Part shown: in pieces, positions 10,985 to 21,900 of the stretch
How positions within the stretch are numbered: position 1 is the first letter of the stretch
How the letters are laid out: each line of letters begins with the position of its first letter
Assembly: GCA_941918925.1 (NCBI GenBank)
Contig: OW799236.1
Span: 15,723,474 to 15,787,473, forward strand
Source: Phyto melanocephala
Taxonomy: Eukaryota; Arthropoda; Insecta; Diptera; Rhinophoridae
Direction of reading: 5' to 3'
DNA length: 64,000 nt
Program-made: the position numbers and the translations under genes
The notes under the pieces: generated by a model
Told to the model about the DNA's origin: nothing
The model's input: only the letters and a program-made list of their open reading frames with translations
Database searches by the model: none

Positions 10985-12060
10985 ATTTTCCCAAAAACTT
11001 TGTCAATAGAGAAATTACATGAATTTAAGGTAAGCCGTTGTATGGGAGGTAGGCGTTAAAGTGGCCGTGTCACCTAAACTTTTTGGCACAACAATAACAT
11101 TGATTAGAAGGATATACACAGCAAATTTGATCATCATACCTCTGATTTTGGCGGTTTTATGAGCTTTTAAATTTCATTAACGGTAGATTACGTGAAAAGT
11201 GGGCGTTATAGTAGGCGTGTCAAAGTTGTTTTGGCGAATGAGTACAACTTAGGTGTTTCAATATAGCCCTTTATTAATCCAAAATCATTATTAATAGAGA
11301 AATTAGAGGAATTTTGAGTAAAACGTTATATGGGAGGTGGGCGTAAAAGTGGGCGTGGCAACTCAATTTTCTAGCTCAGTAATGACATTGCCTAGGGGGA
11401 TATACGTAGCAAATTTTATCATCATACCTCTTATTTTGGCGGTTTTATGAGCTTTTAAATTTCATTAACGGTATATAACGTGAAAAGTGGGCGTTATAGT
11501 AGGCGTGTCAAAGTTATTTTTGCGAATGAGTACAACTTAGGTGTTTCATTATAGTCCTTTATTATTTCAAAATCTTTATTAATAGAGGAATTATATGAAT
11601 TTTAAGTAAAACGTTATATGGGAGGTGGGCGTAAAAGTGGGCGTGGCGCCTTAATTTTCTGGCGCAGTAATGACATTGCCTAAAATGATATACGTAGCGA
11701 ATTTGATCATCATACCTCTAATTTTGGCGGTTTTATGAGCTTTTAAATTTAATTTACGGTATATAACGTGAAAAGTGGGCGTTATAGTGGGCGTGTCAAA
11801 GTTGTATTTTCGAATGAGTACAAATGAGATGTTTCAATATAGCCCTTTATTATTCCAAAATCTACATAAATTGAGAAATTATATGAATTTTGGGTAAAAC
11901 GTTATATGGGAGGTGGGCGTAAAAGTGGGCGTGGCACATTGATTTTCCGTTACAAAAAAGCGTCTCGCCAATAAGCAAAGTGTGCAAAATTTCAGAGTCG
12001 TACATCCAATTTTGTTGCTTTTATGACGTTTTTGTTTTTAAATATACCGAAAAATACACT
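10985..12060 (+). repeat. Tandem repeat of about 288 bp, nearly four units
   Basis: The marker tgggaggt(g/a)ggcgt recurs at 11041, 11331, 11619 and 11907, giving periods of 290, 288 and 288 bp. Each unit contains aaaagtgggcgt, attttggcggttttatgagc and gagtacaa blocks. The array is internal to the long repeat-family copy at 10146..12577. Confidence 0.9.
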
Positions 12061-12391
12061 GTGCGGTATAAATTTTCGTACATTTTGATCGATAACTCCT
12101 CTCATAATGCATAGATTTAGATAATTTTCGGGGAAAAATATTGTTTTTACTCAGGAAATATATATTCGAAGTTTTATGAGTCTACGTTAATGCGTTTGGA
12201 CACAATTCCATTTTATTCGATGTTTGAAGGACACGGTTTTTTCGACCTACTCCTGTTTTTCGAGCTATAACTCTCTTCCTAATATTCCGATTTAGCCCAT
12301 TTTCAATACCAAACAAACCTTGTCTATAAGAAAGATTCTGGCAAAATTTGAGCCCCCTAGCTTTTTCGGTGCGACCTCTATCGTGCTTTCA

Positions 12392-12437
12392 ACAGACGGA
12401 CAGACGGACAGACGGACAGACGGACAGACGGACGGAC
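12392..12437 (+). repeat. Short (GACGGACA)n tandem repeat
   Basis: Five to six near-perfect copies of an 8-bp word. The same word, in one or two copies, is a fixed landmark of the repeat family at 32638 and, inverted, near 51800. Confidence 0.85.
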
Positions 12438-12948
12438 ATAGCTAGATCGTCATAAAATCAAACCCTGATTCAGAATATATATACTTTATGGGGTCTAAAA
12501 TGGATATTTCGATGTGTTACAAACGGAATGACAAAATGAATATACCCCCACCATTTTTTTGGTGGCGGGTATAAAAATTACTCTATCCGTACATACTCGT
12601 TTGATGTTCGGCATAAGTATATACAAGTAACCGAAATCTAAGTATTTTTCGCATAAATACTCTATATTGTACACAGTACAACAAATTGGACTTAAGTACT
12701 TAAGTGTTATCGATTATCCGTAAAAAAAAGCGAGTAAAATGAGTAACCGTTTTTACAATTCAAGCGAGAGCATCAAGTAGAAATTTTGCATGCGTTTTGA
12801 TTTAGTAAAAATGCACTTGCTTGGGTTATGAAAACAGCACAACCATTATGGTACAAACGCACACATACATAAATATTATTGTTATACATTTATTTGTTGT
12901 TTTTTATGATCGTTTGTGTGTATACGGCTTAGCAGCCGTAGTTGCTAG

Positions 12949-13670
12949 CAGGGATGCCACAAAATATATTATTCCTAACAAATTTGTCAAAAAATGCACT
13001 AAAATCTACCAAAAACTTCAATTTTTGCACATAATTTTTCTAAATACTAACATTTATATATAAAAAATAAAAACAATAATCAAATGGTAGTAAATGAATA
13101 TAATTTACAAATTAATATATTAATAATTTATATATATTATTTAATCAGTATTTGAAAATATCTAAAATACAGTTTTGTTTACATCAATATTTAAAGAAAA
13201 GTGTTACTAAGTAAAAGTATATGCCACCACTTTGGTAATTTATTCGAATCATAATTAATTTCCTATATAAGTATTGATATAATTGGAATATATGTCCTGA
13301 CTAAACTTTTATTTAGAATATATGGCTTAAGATATCAAAATTGAAGGCATTTCTACATATTTCCTTACAGCGTTTGTTTTCTTTATTTTGTAAAATATTT
13401 TCATTGACATTAAAAGTTATCTACTATAAATTCATGTTTCAAGTTTATATGATAAACTATTTAACATGTAACTTTTATAAAAAAAATAAGACGCTTAAAT
13501 GGAAATATGATTTTTAATTAAAATGTTTATTGGCGAATTATTTGAACTTTGTGTTTTACCATTAAAAATATTGTTCTACAAAAACTTAAACATAACAAAG
13601 CAAACAAATTTACAAAATTAAAAAAATTTATACCATAAAAATATCCAGTTTAATTAAACTGGCATCCCTG
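12949..13670. mobile_element. hAT-type MITE, 722 bp, with 8-bp target duplication
   Basis: The inverted ends are CAGGGATGCCA. They are flanked by a perfect GTTGCTAG at 12941-12948 and 13671-13678. The interior is AT-rich without an ORF. It belongs to the same end type as 28060..28504 (CAGGGMTGCCA) and lies inside the larger hAT-like element. Confidence 0.92.
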
Positions 13671-13761
13671 GTTGCTAGATGAATTATGGACAGAGACATT
13701 TTTTTATGATTTTTAATTTAGGGGTTGATGAAACAACGACATGCGGTTTTTTTTAGCAATG

Positions 13762-14151
13762 CCCAGCGAGCATGTGGGATTTATTTTAAATTTATAAAAA
13801 AGAAAAAAATCTTATATTAAGATATATTTATTAGTTTTAACAGATATATTTGTTGTTTATTGTTGTTCTTATTAACTTTTTTTTAGATATTTTAAGTCCG
13901 TCAAGAAAAAATTATATGATTTTTGTTTGTTTTTCTTTATTAATTTTCCAAAAAACAAAAACAGAATATCGTTTGTTTCTGCGGGAAAATAATAATCAGA
14001 TAATAGCATTATGTTTATTTACTTATAAATAACTATTTAGTGGTTGATTAAAACCTTTTAAAATTGATTTGTCTCGTTATACAGCTTAAAATATTAGCTT
14101 AGAATGTATAACATGGCATAATACTTTAATATTTGTGTTCTGTTTGCTGGG
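13762..14151. mobile_element. MITE with CCCAGCRARCA inverted ends
   Basis: The left end CCCAGCGAGCATGTG is matched in inverse by the right end CCCAGCAAACAGAAC. The element is 390 bp with no ORF. No convincing target duplication is visible, so the exact ends are provisional. The end type resembles 50773..51439. Confidence 0.6.
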
Positions 14152-14907
14152 TATCAGGTATTTTACAGAAATAATTACACTCTCTTTGTTGTGTTCCTAT
14201 CCAGCGTTGTCAACTTTGGCTTTATGCAATATTATTTGTGCTTTTTAAAATTTTTGTTGCGCAAAAAATTTGAGTCAGTGCTCGATGTGATTTCTCAAAT
14301 TCTTTAGTGCATTCTTTTTCTTATCGAAGTAAAAATACTAAATTCAAATAAAGAACAATTTTTGCAAGGTAAATTTCTTACGAAACAACGCAACAAAAAT
14401 GATAAGAATTAATAATAGACAATGCTTTTGTTATAAAGATCCTTAGCTTACATTTAAAAAACTGTATAAATAGATTATATATTTTATATTTATTTTAGTT
14501 ATAATTTAAATATATATGTTTCTGATATATTCTATGGTTAAACAAACATAACTTTTTATAAAAGTAAAGAAAAGAATAATGATATGCATAAAACCAAAAG
14601 CTGTACTTTTTGTTAAAGTAGCGATTATATGACCAACTGTGAAGTTAAAGTTACAACTTTAACTTAAAACTTATTATTATTATTAATGATATTATATGGA
14701 AACTTATTTTAGGCCTAAAGGTTCTAATAACGAAATTTATAATTTTATAAAATAAATAAAATTCAAAATTTTAAACTTTACGCATATTCTTAAAAATCAA
14801 ACGTTTTTTCCTGTTTTGATGTTTTTTGAATCTTAAAGTTGACAACACTTGTGATGTAATAGAACCTCTCACTTCACGATGAGAAGTAGATTTTTATACA
14901 TAAAAAG

Positions 14908-15584
14908 CAGGGATGGAAAGGTTAATATATGACTTCGAATACAATTTATGGTAATAATTATTCATACTCTCAAATCTCACTGTGTGAACACAAATTCGAT
15001 TTCAAAATAAAGTTTTAAAAATGTTTCAATGAACGTTCCATTATGTGGTCCAGAACATAAAAACATTTACAGGTTTTTTCTGGCATTAATTTATTTGGGT
15101 CAGATAGGCTGTCATCACTACCTGTATAAGAGAGCACCCTTCTAATGATGGATTTTCCTTGGAAATTTGTGTTTTTTTTTTCAATAATTAAGGTCAAAAT
15201 TCTTACAGATTTTTTCCTAACAAAAAGCAATGTAAATACATACGTAATTATATAAATAGTAAATCAAAATAAAAAATACATTGTTAAATACATATCTATT
15301 GCCAGTATCAATTCAACTAAATTTTCACTTTTATTTTCTTTAATTTTTACTTATCTTTTTCTGCTTTTAGGATCAAAATAATTTTTTTTAAGTTGATAAG
15401 CCATACAAATTTCAGGTATAACAGTTGCGTTTCTTAATACTAAAAATAAATAATAAATATAAGTAAATTTATTTTTATTTAAAGAAAACATTTTATTATT
15501 ATGTGTTAGCTCGTTGCTTATTTAAATTAATAAGCAATATAAATTATGTTATATATATTTACTATACAAATAGTTCCAGCCCTG
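14908..15584. mobile_element. hAT-like MITE with CAGGGMTGGAA ends
   Basis: The left end CAGGGATGGAAAGG and the inverted right end CAGGGCTGGAACTA share eleven bases apart from one mismatch. A related left end occurs at 42489. No target duplication is evident, so the element is old or its ends are misplaced. Confidence 0.5.
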
Positions 15585-15664
15585 ACCAATTTTCTTTTTG
15601 TTTGATAAAAAATGAAAGAGCAGAATAAAGCACTTTTACTTGTTTTTTACTTGTTTTTTTGTTC

Positions 15665-15807
15665 AAAAGTACTTATAAGTATGTCGCAATACTTATAAGT
15701 ATTTTGCCAATACTTATAAGTATTTTGCCAATACTTATAAGTATTTTGCCAATACTTATAAGTATTTTGCCAATACTTATAAGTATTTTGCCAATACTTA
15801 TAAGTAA
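15665..15807. repeat. 21-bp minisatellite containing the palindrome ACTTATAAGT
   Basis: The unit ATACTTATAAGTATTTTGCC plus A is repeated five times almost perfectly, with degenerate units at both sides. Each unit holds the 10-bp palindrome ACTTATAAGT. It lies near the right end of the hAT-like element at 10062..16012, where multiple subterminal transposase-binding motifs are expected. Both strands are open here as an artefact of the repeat. Confidence 0.95.
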
Positions 15808-16020
15808 ATTGTTTTCGCACATGTATATCCGAATAATACGTATGTATAGAGAGTACTTTTGAAAATAAGTAATAAATATACTCGTAACCGTAGCAATTCA
15901 TGCATGTACGAGTAGCTATTTTCTGTGATAAATGCATGGTTATACTTATAACCGAAAAAGATAAGTAAATATTCGAGTTATTTTTTTTTCGGATAACCGA
16001 AGTCAGACTCTGGTCCCTAT

Positions 16021-17484
16021 ACATGCAGGCAGACTCTAAGCAAAGCTGTAAGAAAAGTTGAGCGCGTTTTGCCAGCTGATATGGAAAAGAAATGTAAAGT
16101 CCTCAGTGTACTTTATGAAAAATACCTTTGTAATAGAAAAGAAGCTGAACCTAATGAGCAATTAGATGAGAAAACAAAACTGATTCACGACTTTTTTTAT
16201 CGAGATGAAATTTCCGTGCAAGCGGCTGGAAGAAAGTCGACACTACTAGCTGGGTCCCATAAATTACCAGTAGCTAAGAGATTTATGATAATGACGGTAA
16301 ATCAGGCTTTTCAGCTGTTTCAAGCTGAGTTTAGTGATCAAAAAATTTCTCGAACGAAATTCCATGAGAATCGACCAACAATAGTGGAATTGTCTGATAA
16401 GTTGCCTCACAACATGTGTGTTTGTCAATACCATGCGAATTTTGGGTTTTTATTGGAAAGTTTAAACAAACATATTCCTGTATTCCCTTTGAACTTTGGT
16501 GACTTTTTAGAAAAAGTTTGCTGTAACGTTGAAAATGAATTTTGCATGTCAAATGATTGCAATAACTGTACAAAAGACATTAAAGATGAGCTTGTCCCTT
16601 TACTTTATAATAGTGGCCTTGATGAGGTTACTAAATGGAAGCAATGGAGAATTATAGACAATCGTATGGTATTAAGTTTTACCGAAGCGCCAGTGGCAGA
16701 TTTAATTTTTGAATTGGAATCCCAACTGCCGTCGTTTAAACTACATACTTTTGTTAAACGATCTCAACAAAAATACTTTGAGGAAAAACGGAAAGCATTG
16801 GAGCCAAATGATCTGATTCTGCAAATTGACTTTGCCGAAAATTACAGACTTATTTCTCAAAATGAAATTCAGTCTGCTCATTTCAGCTATGCTCAAGTAA
16901 CTATTTTTACTTGTGTAGCGTGGCTACATGGCTGCACTAAATCATTTGCCATTATAAGTGATCAGCTAACACACAATAAATACGATGTTTATTGCTTTTT
17001 ATCACTACTTATTAAAAATATTCAAAAGCTTCATTCAGTATCTAAAATCTGTGTTTTTTCCGATGGATGCGGTAGTCAGTTTAAAAACAAATTTATTTTA
17101 CGTAGCATTCCACATTTTAAGAATGAATTTGGTGTTCACCATTTTGAGTGGAATTTCTTCGCTACTTCTCATGGCAAAGGTGCAGTAGACGGAGTAGGCG
17201 CTATCGTGAAACGTAAAGTTTGGCAGTTAGTAAGAGCTCAAAATCTTACTTTGAAAGATGCACACGATTTTTACAGACTGGCCAAAAGTAATATCGATGG
17301 GGTTAAACTAAAATACGTTACAGAAAACGATATAAAAACCACAACTCAATATCTAGGTGAGAAATGGTTAAATATAAAAAATATTACAGGCGTAAAATCT
17401 CATCATCACTTTTCTTCACTTAATGAAAATTTTATCGAAATGGCACGCACTGCAGTATCTCCTAAACATAAACTACAAGTTTAA
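16021..17484 (+). CDS. Transposase-like protein of unassigned superfamily, main ORF
   Basis: The frame is open from 16021 to TAA at 17482-17484; the first ATG is at 16081, but codons before it (TCRQTLSKAVRKVERVLP) continue the protein of the interrupted 5' part. Numbering from 16069, the ORF has 471 residues. Acidic residues sit in motifs typical of RNase-H-like nucleases: LQIDFAENY (Asp254), FSDGCGSQFKNK (Asp332) and GKGAVDGVGAIVKR (Asp374); which acidic residue completes the triad is not certain. A Cys-rich stretch (CCNVENEFC...CNNC) near residues 145-165 may bind zinc. No stop or frameshift lies in this part. It is flanked by the GTAACGTCCGCAACG clusters. A host-domesticated gene is possible, but the neighbouring repeats favour a transposon. 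Confidence 0.7.
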   Translation, partial: TCRQTLSKAVRKVERVLPADMEKKCKVLSVLYEKYLCNRKEAEPNEQLDEKTKLIHDFFYRDEISVQAAGRKSTLLAGSHKLPVAKRFMIMTVNQAFQLFQAEFSDQKISRTKFHENRPTIVELSDKLPHNMCVCQYHANFGFLLESLNKHIPVFPLNFGDFLEKVCCNVENEFCMSNDCNNCTKDIKDELVPLLYNSGLDEVTKWKQWRIIDNRMVLSFTEAPVADLIFELESQLPSFKLHTFVKRSQQKYFEEKRKALEPNDLILQIDFAENYRLISQNEIQSAHFSYAQVTIFTCVAWLHGCTKSFAIISDQLTHNKYDVYCFLSLLIKNIQKLHSVSKICVFSDGCGSQFKNKFILRSIPHFKNEFGVHHFEWNFFATSHGKGAVDGVGAIVKRKVWQLVRAQNLTLKDAHDFYRLAKSNIDGVKLKYVTENDIKTTTQYLGEKWLNIKNITGVKSHHHFSSLNENFIEMARTAVSPKHKLQV

Positions 17485-17566
17485 AAAGAAAAATAAAATT
17501 TATATTTTTTGAAAATAAACACAAAAATATTTTTTTATTTACATGAGTAGGACAGTGGTCAAAAAT

Positions 17567-17955
17567 GTAACGTCCGCAACGTAACGTCCGCAACAAATGT
17601 AAGACAAAATTGTGAATAAACTAGCAATTATTTTTTTGCCTCGAAAGTGGGTTTGATATGCTTAAACATTCCTCTTTCTTTAATGTATTTGGAATTTTTT
17701 TTGTTTATACTGTAAAATTCGCTAAAATTTCTGAAAATTTGCATTGATCTCCACAACGACTTCTGTATTGTGTAACGTCCGCAATGGCAATTTAAGTACA
17801 ATTATATCGCAACTGATAAAACTCAGAAAATATTTGTAACTGCCATTCGAAAGTACTCTCAAAGGACAACGTACCACTGTAGGTTACTTAAGAATATAAC
17901 GCTCAGAGCGCCAACAGTATTCAAAAATATGCGTACGAACGTAACGTCCGCAACG
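17567..17955 (+). repeat. GTAACGTCCGCAACG direct motifs, right cluster
   Basis: Copies at 17567 and 17581 overlap by one base; another at 17772 has one mismatch (CAATG), and a perfect one stands at 17941. The first follows the transposase-like stop codon by about 80 bp. All keep the orientation of the left cluster. The motif was not noticed elsewhere in the window. Confidence 0.9.
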
Positions 17956-17984
17956 CAGGATTAGCCCATATCAAAGATGTCGTA

Positions 17985-18111
17985 TAACTTTAAATATAGC
18001 GTTTAACATTTAATATGAAATCTAGGCTGCGCTACGATATAGTAATTATATCTGTGTACATGATTGTGAAGGATATCAGATTCCGCATGGCTGAATTTAC
18101 TACTTTTCTTG
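17985..18111 (-). mobile_element. TTCGG-hairpin repeat family, left end, inverted
   Basis: It shares atgaaatcta...gc(t/g)acgat(a/g)tag and tgtacatga.tgtgaagg..atcagattc.gca with 55850..55960, the inverted left end of the family. It is the probable other half of 8423..8935. Confidence 0.6.
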
Positions 18112-18519
18112 TTTTAGTAAAAAATTTTTATTTACTTTTTTCGAACACTATCAAATATTTTTGTTACTTGTTATTTTTCAACTATACTGTTGTTGTATCT
18201 TACATTTAAAGATTATTTGTAATTTTAAATGATTATAAATATAATGTTTATTTTGCCAAGACATCATACTATTTTTGGTCATAATAATGTGCAAAATAAA
18301 ACTACATTTTTTTTAAAAAGAAGAACCATAATAAAAGTTTTCATGAAAATTAAGCATTTAAAAATAAGATTCAAACAAATGCTTGATTAATGTAACGAAA
18401 TACATGATAAAAGAAAAACATAACTTGTTTGCTATAATAGAGTATATATTAGGTCGTATTATTGGTTCCGCACGAAAAGGAAATTTAACGAAAAGAAATA
18501 TCGATCGATATGCAAATTG

Positions 18520-18963
18520 CAATTATTCATTCCTGCGGTATAAGCTTTTCGCAAAGAAAACGTAAAAAAACAATTTTTTTTAATTATTGCGTCGGCTGTT
18601 GGTAAAAATAAGCATTTGAAAGAGATGTTAACATTTTTGAAATTAAAAACACTCTTAAACGCAACAACGGAACAATACCGCAGCGGAATGAATAATTTTA
18701 AATTTTGCTTCCATATAGAAAATGCTTTCCGCAATCGCAGAACGGAACGAATAATTAGGCCCATTATGACCGTCGTAAACATGTTGTAGCCATTGTTTTT
18801 CTATAAAAAAAAATTAATTCTGCATTATTTTTTTGCTTTTGATAGAAACATCAAACGTGGAAGATAATAAAGTAAACGCATCAAGTGACAGTTAAAAACA
18901 GTGACTGCAGTAACAAGAACTGAATATTAGCAACGCAGTGCGTTGATAAAAAATAATCGCAAG
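18520..18963 (+). repeat. 5' flank of copy B, duplicated at 25120..25563
   Basis: Nearly identical to the DNA before copy C from attcctg(c/t)ggtataagc through to the start codon, including agcaacgcagtg(c/c)(g/t)ttgataaaa just before ATG. It must include the promoter and 5' UTR of both copies. No TATA box or clear initiator was identified. Confidence 0.75.
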
Positions 18964-21900
18964 ATGTCATATGGAGCTAATCTTATAAGGCTTTTTGGCT
19001 TTAGTGGCTTCTGCATGGTGTTGTTTGTGGCCACTCAATACCAACATTTAATAACAAAGAATACGAATGCTACCATTAACGACATTATCGTTCAACAGCG
19101 TGCCAAAGTGATCGCAGAAATGGAAGACTTTGAATATTCGTTTGATTCCTTTGGCGGCAAAGTCGAAAAGCTGTCAGATCTAACCCCTGAAACTGAAGGC
19201 ACACCTATGCGCAGTATAATTGTGTCTACCATGCGTTCGGGTTCTTCCTTCACAGGTGAAATATTGAATGCAGTGCCAGGCAACTTATATTATTTTGAAC
19301 CCTTGATGGAGTTCGGTTTCCAACGACTGCGTGATCCTGACAACAATAATTTGGCAATTTCAAAACTTAAAAATTTACTTCACTGCAATTATCAGATGGA
19401 CAGCTTTATAAATAATGCTAAAAATAATATAATGTTATTGGCATTTAATAAACGTTTGTGGGAAGTGTGCAAAAAATATCCGCTTTATTGCTGGCGTTCT
19501 AAGTTTTTGGAACCATTTTGTAAGCTCTTTCCTTTGCAGACCATAAAAATATTACGATTGAGTTTAAATACGTCTGAGACTTTGTTGGAAGATAAAAGGT
19601 TAGTTCAAGTCATTTTAAACTTATCAAGGTGTATTTATTTATAAGGCTGTGCTAGTAGCACAGTTTTTTATTTAACGTATGTAGGTATGGATGTATTCTC
19701 TCTATGCACAACTAGATATAATACAATCATGTACATACATACATGTATGTATATAAAACTCTATATACAAAACTGTACTCTTATTTTACTATGGATAGTA
19801 GGTGTTAGTTTATAAAATGAAGCTGATTTCAAAATAATTAGTTTTTTACACCTTTCACAGTAGATATATCGATTTTGGCATATCGTTTGTAATATCTACA
19901 ATATTCATTTTAGATCCTATAAAGTATATATTCTGAAGCCTTATGGATAGAGGAATTGAATTAGCAAAGTCCGTCTATCCATTGATTATCAAAATCATTT
20001 ATCACGTATACTTCAGACTCTTATATAAAATCAATTTATCAGATATTTGTACTTTCGAGGATTTTGCTATTAAAAATTATTTATTTGGGTACATTACGAC
20101 CTGAGATGTGAGCGAAAGAACACAATTGCCTCTGTTTTTTTTTTAACCAAACAGAGTTAGATTTTGCAGCTCGTATGAAACGGCTTGCAACGTTTGAAAT
20201 GTACATATGTACATACATATGTATGTATAAAATAGGTACCTTTGGAAACATTTACAGAAACCTTTGGTACAATAGGTCAATTGTCGGGAAAGATATCGGC
20301 AAACAATCGAAAAAAAAAAAAATAAATGTTGGTAGTAAAATTATATTCGTTGTGGCATCCGTTGTTATAGAATATGTATATGCATGTATGTACATGTAAG
20401 CATACTTTCGAGTTTTCTTCTCGAGCTTTCGGGTATGTCGATGCCTCATAGAAAATTTTAAAAGTAAACTTTTAACTGGAATCGTTTTCACTTATATGAA
20501 GTTTTTTCTAAAAAATCAAACTCGTTTAATTCATTATCTATTTTATAGAAAGTGAAAAAAATTTTATAAAATTTTCCTCTTCAAAATTAATGTCGAATTT
20601 ATTTGTATTTATTTATTTGACAATTAGTTATAAACTAGCACAACAATATTGATATTTTATAAGTGACAGTGTTAGTGTTTTAGTGTAAATACATTTGTTT
20701 GTTATTTTTTTTGTTTACTATTATTTGTAAAATTAGAATTATATTTCACTACAAGATATAACATAAAGAAACAAATGCAGCATGTGTACCTTGCATAGGG
20801 TTGTTATGAGTTTGTTTAGAAATAGATTACAAAAAAAAGTCGTATATATTATATGTGCTTATACCCTGCAGATCAAGTAACTAGTATATGGTTAGAAATA
20901 TACTAGTTCCTTATAACTTTAGACTAGTTACATACATAATAGTCCTTTTTAGCATATATCAAGCCATTGATTTTAAAATTAGGTGGTCATAGAACCCCAA
21001 CTAGTCTGTTTGTATATAGTCCTATACAAGTTACTGTTAAAGAGTAGTGAGTAAGTGTTAGTGAGGTGGCACTCATCAATTAATGGGTCGATTATAATAA
21101 AACAAAGAGCTTGTCTCTTCATTTAACCTATTACAACAAAAAGGTCAACAAAATTACTAAATAGTTTTAAACAAAATTTTTTTTTCAGTTTCTTACAAAT
21201 AGGTTCTGGCTAAAAAAGAAAAATTGTGACGGTCAAGCCCCTTGGCTTTGGAGACTGCCAATCTTTTTTTATTACTATTTATACCTATTTATTAAAACTT
21301 ATTATTTTTACCAATATAATTAACAAAGTTATGAGAATTTACAAATAGTTTATTTACAGCAATTAACATCTGGTTTTCCTTTTTTTTTTAGCTTAAATGT
21401 TCGTATCATTCTGTTGGTGCGTGATCCTCGTGGTGTCATGAATTCGCGTAACCATTGTTTTTGGTGTTGGCGTAACTGTACAAATACACAGTTGATATGC
21501 GAAAACTTAGTTGAAGATTATAGAACTGCCGAAGTGTTTATAAAAAAGTATCCCTCACGATTAAGGTACATATTCAAAATTTGTTTAAATCAGAGAAAAT
21601 ATCTAAGCCTTGTTTACGTTTTAGAATTTTAAGATACGAAGATTTATCTGTGGACGTCTATAACATTACCCGAGATGTCTTACAATTTTATGGTTTACCA
21701 TACGGTCCATCGGTCGAAAGGTATTTAGACACTCGTACTAAAATTAAAAAGGGCGGTATATATTCAACATATCGTGTTTCAAAATCAACACCATTTCATT
21801 GGAAACAGGATTTGAAACCAGAACAAGTAAGTAGTTTTATAAGTTACATTTTATAGTTCTTGTTATTGTATAACGTTTTTTTTTTATTAAAAACTACTAT

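Larger units (their letters stand above)
10146..12577 (+). mobile_element. TTCGG-hairpin repeat family, long copy with 288-bp internal repeats
   Basis: The left end carries the palindrome TTCGGCTGTGCCGAA followed by tttTATACCCACCACCA. The right end carries the hairpin TACCCCCACCA...TGGTGGCGGGTA followed by taaaaa. The middle has tandem 288-bp units and a (gacggaca)n tract, then the tatatactttatggggtc block shared by all copies. It is interrupted by a mariner deletion derivative at 10290..10893. No protein is encoded. The class is unassigned. Confidence 0.8.
10062..16012. mobile_element. hAT-like non-autonomous element, 5.95 kb, inserted in a coding sequence
   Basis: It is flanked by the perfect 8-bp duplication GTCCCTAT at 10054-10061 and 16013-16020. 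Its ends are imperfect inverted repeats: CAGGGAATGACAACGATTAC on the left against CAGAGTCTGACTTCGGTTAT on the right, with 13 of the first 19 positions matching. Such CAGRG ends and 8-bp duplications are hallmarks of the hAT superfamily. No transposase ORF was found inside; the bulk is made of later insertions (10146..12577, 12949..13670, 13762..14151, 14908..15584) and a minisatellite. Words such as aagtacttaagtg and ataagta recur near both ends. Confidence 0.85.
8945..17984 (+). mobile_element. Unclassified DNA transposon carrying a DDE-like transposase gene
   Basis: The region is bounded by the two halves of an inverted repeat-family copy (8423..8935 and 17985..18111). It carries an interrupted transposase-like gene (9820..10061 plus 16021..17484). 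On both flanks of the gene stands a 15-bp word, GTAACGTCCGCAACG, always in the same orientation: 9249, 9401, 17567, 17581, 17772 (one mismatch) and 17941. No terminal inverted repeat was found by eye, so the outer boundaries are approximate. Without the internal hAT-like insertion the element would be about 3.1 kb. The superfamily is unknown; bounding by the split repeat is an inference. Confidence 0.55.

Noticed and set aside
15665..15807. CRISPR-like array
   Set aside because: Units are contiguous, with no unique spacers, and the genome is eukaryotic.
15647..16024. Repetitive TYKYWQN-rich ORF on the minus strand and ILPILIS-rich ORF on the plus strand
   Set aside because: Both are produced by the 21-bp minisatellite, whose length is divisible by three and keeps frames open.
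18459..18782. 107-codon minus-strand ORF, also present at 25068-25382
   Set aside because: It lies in the duplicated 5' flank of copies B and C, so its repetition is explained by the duplication; no recognisable domain.
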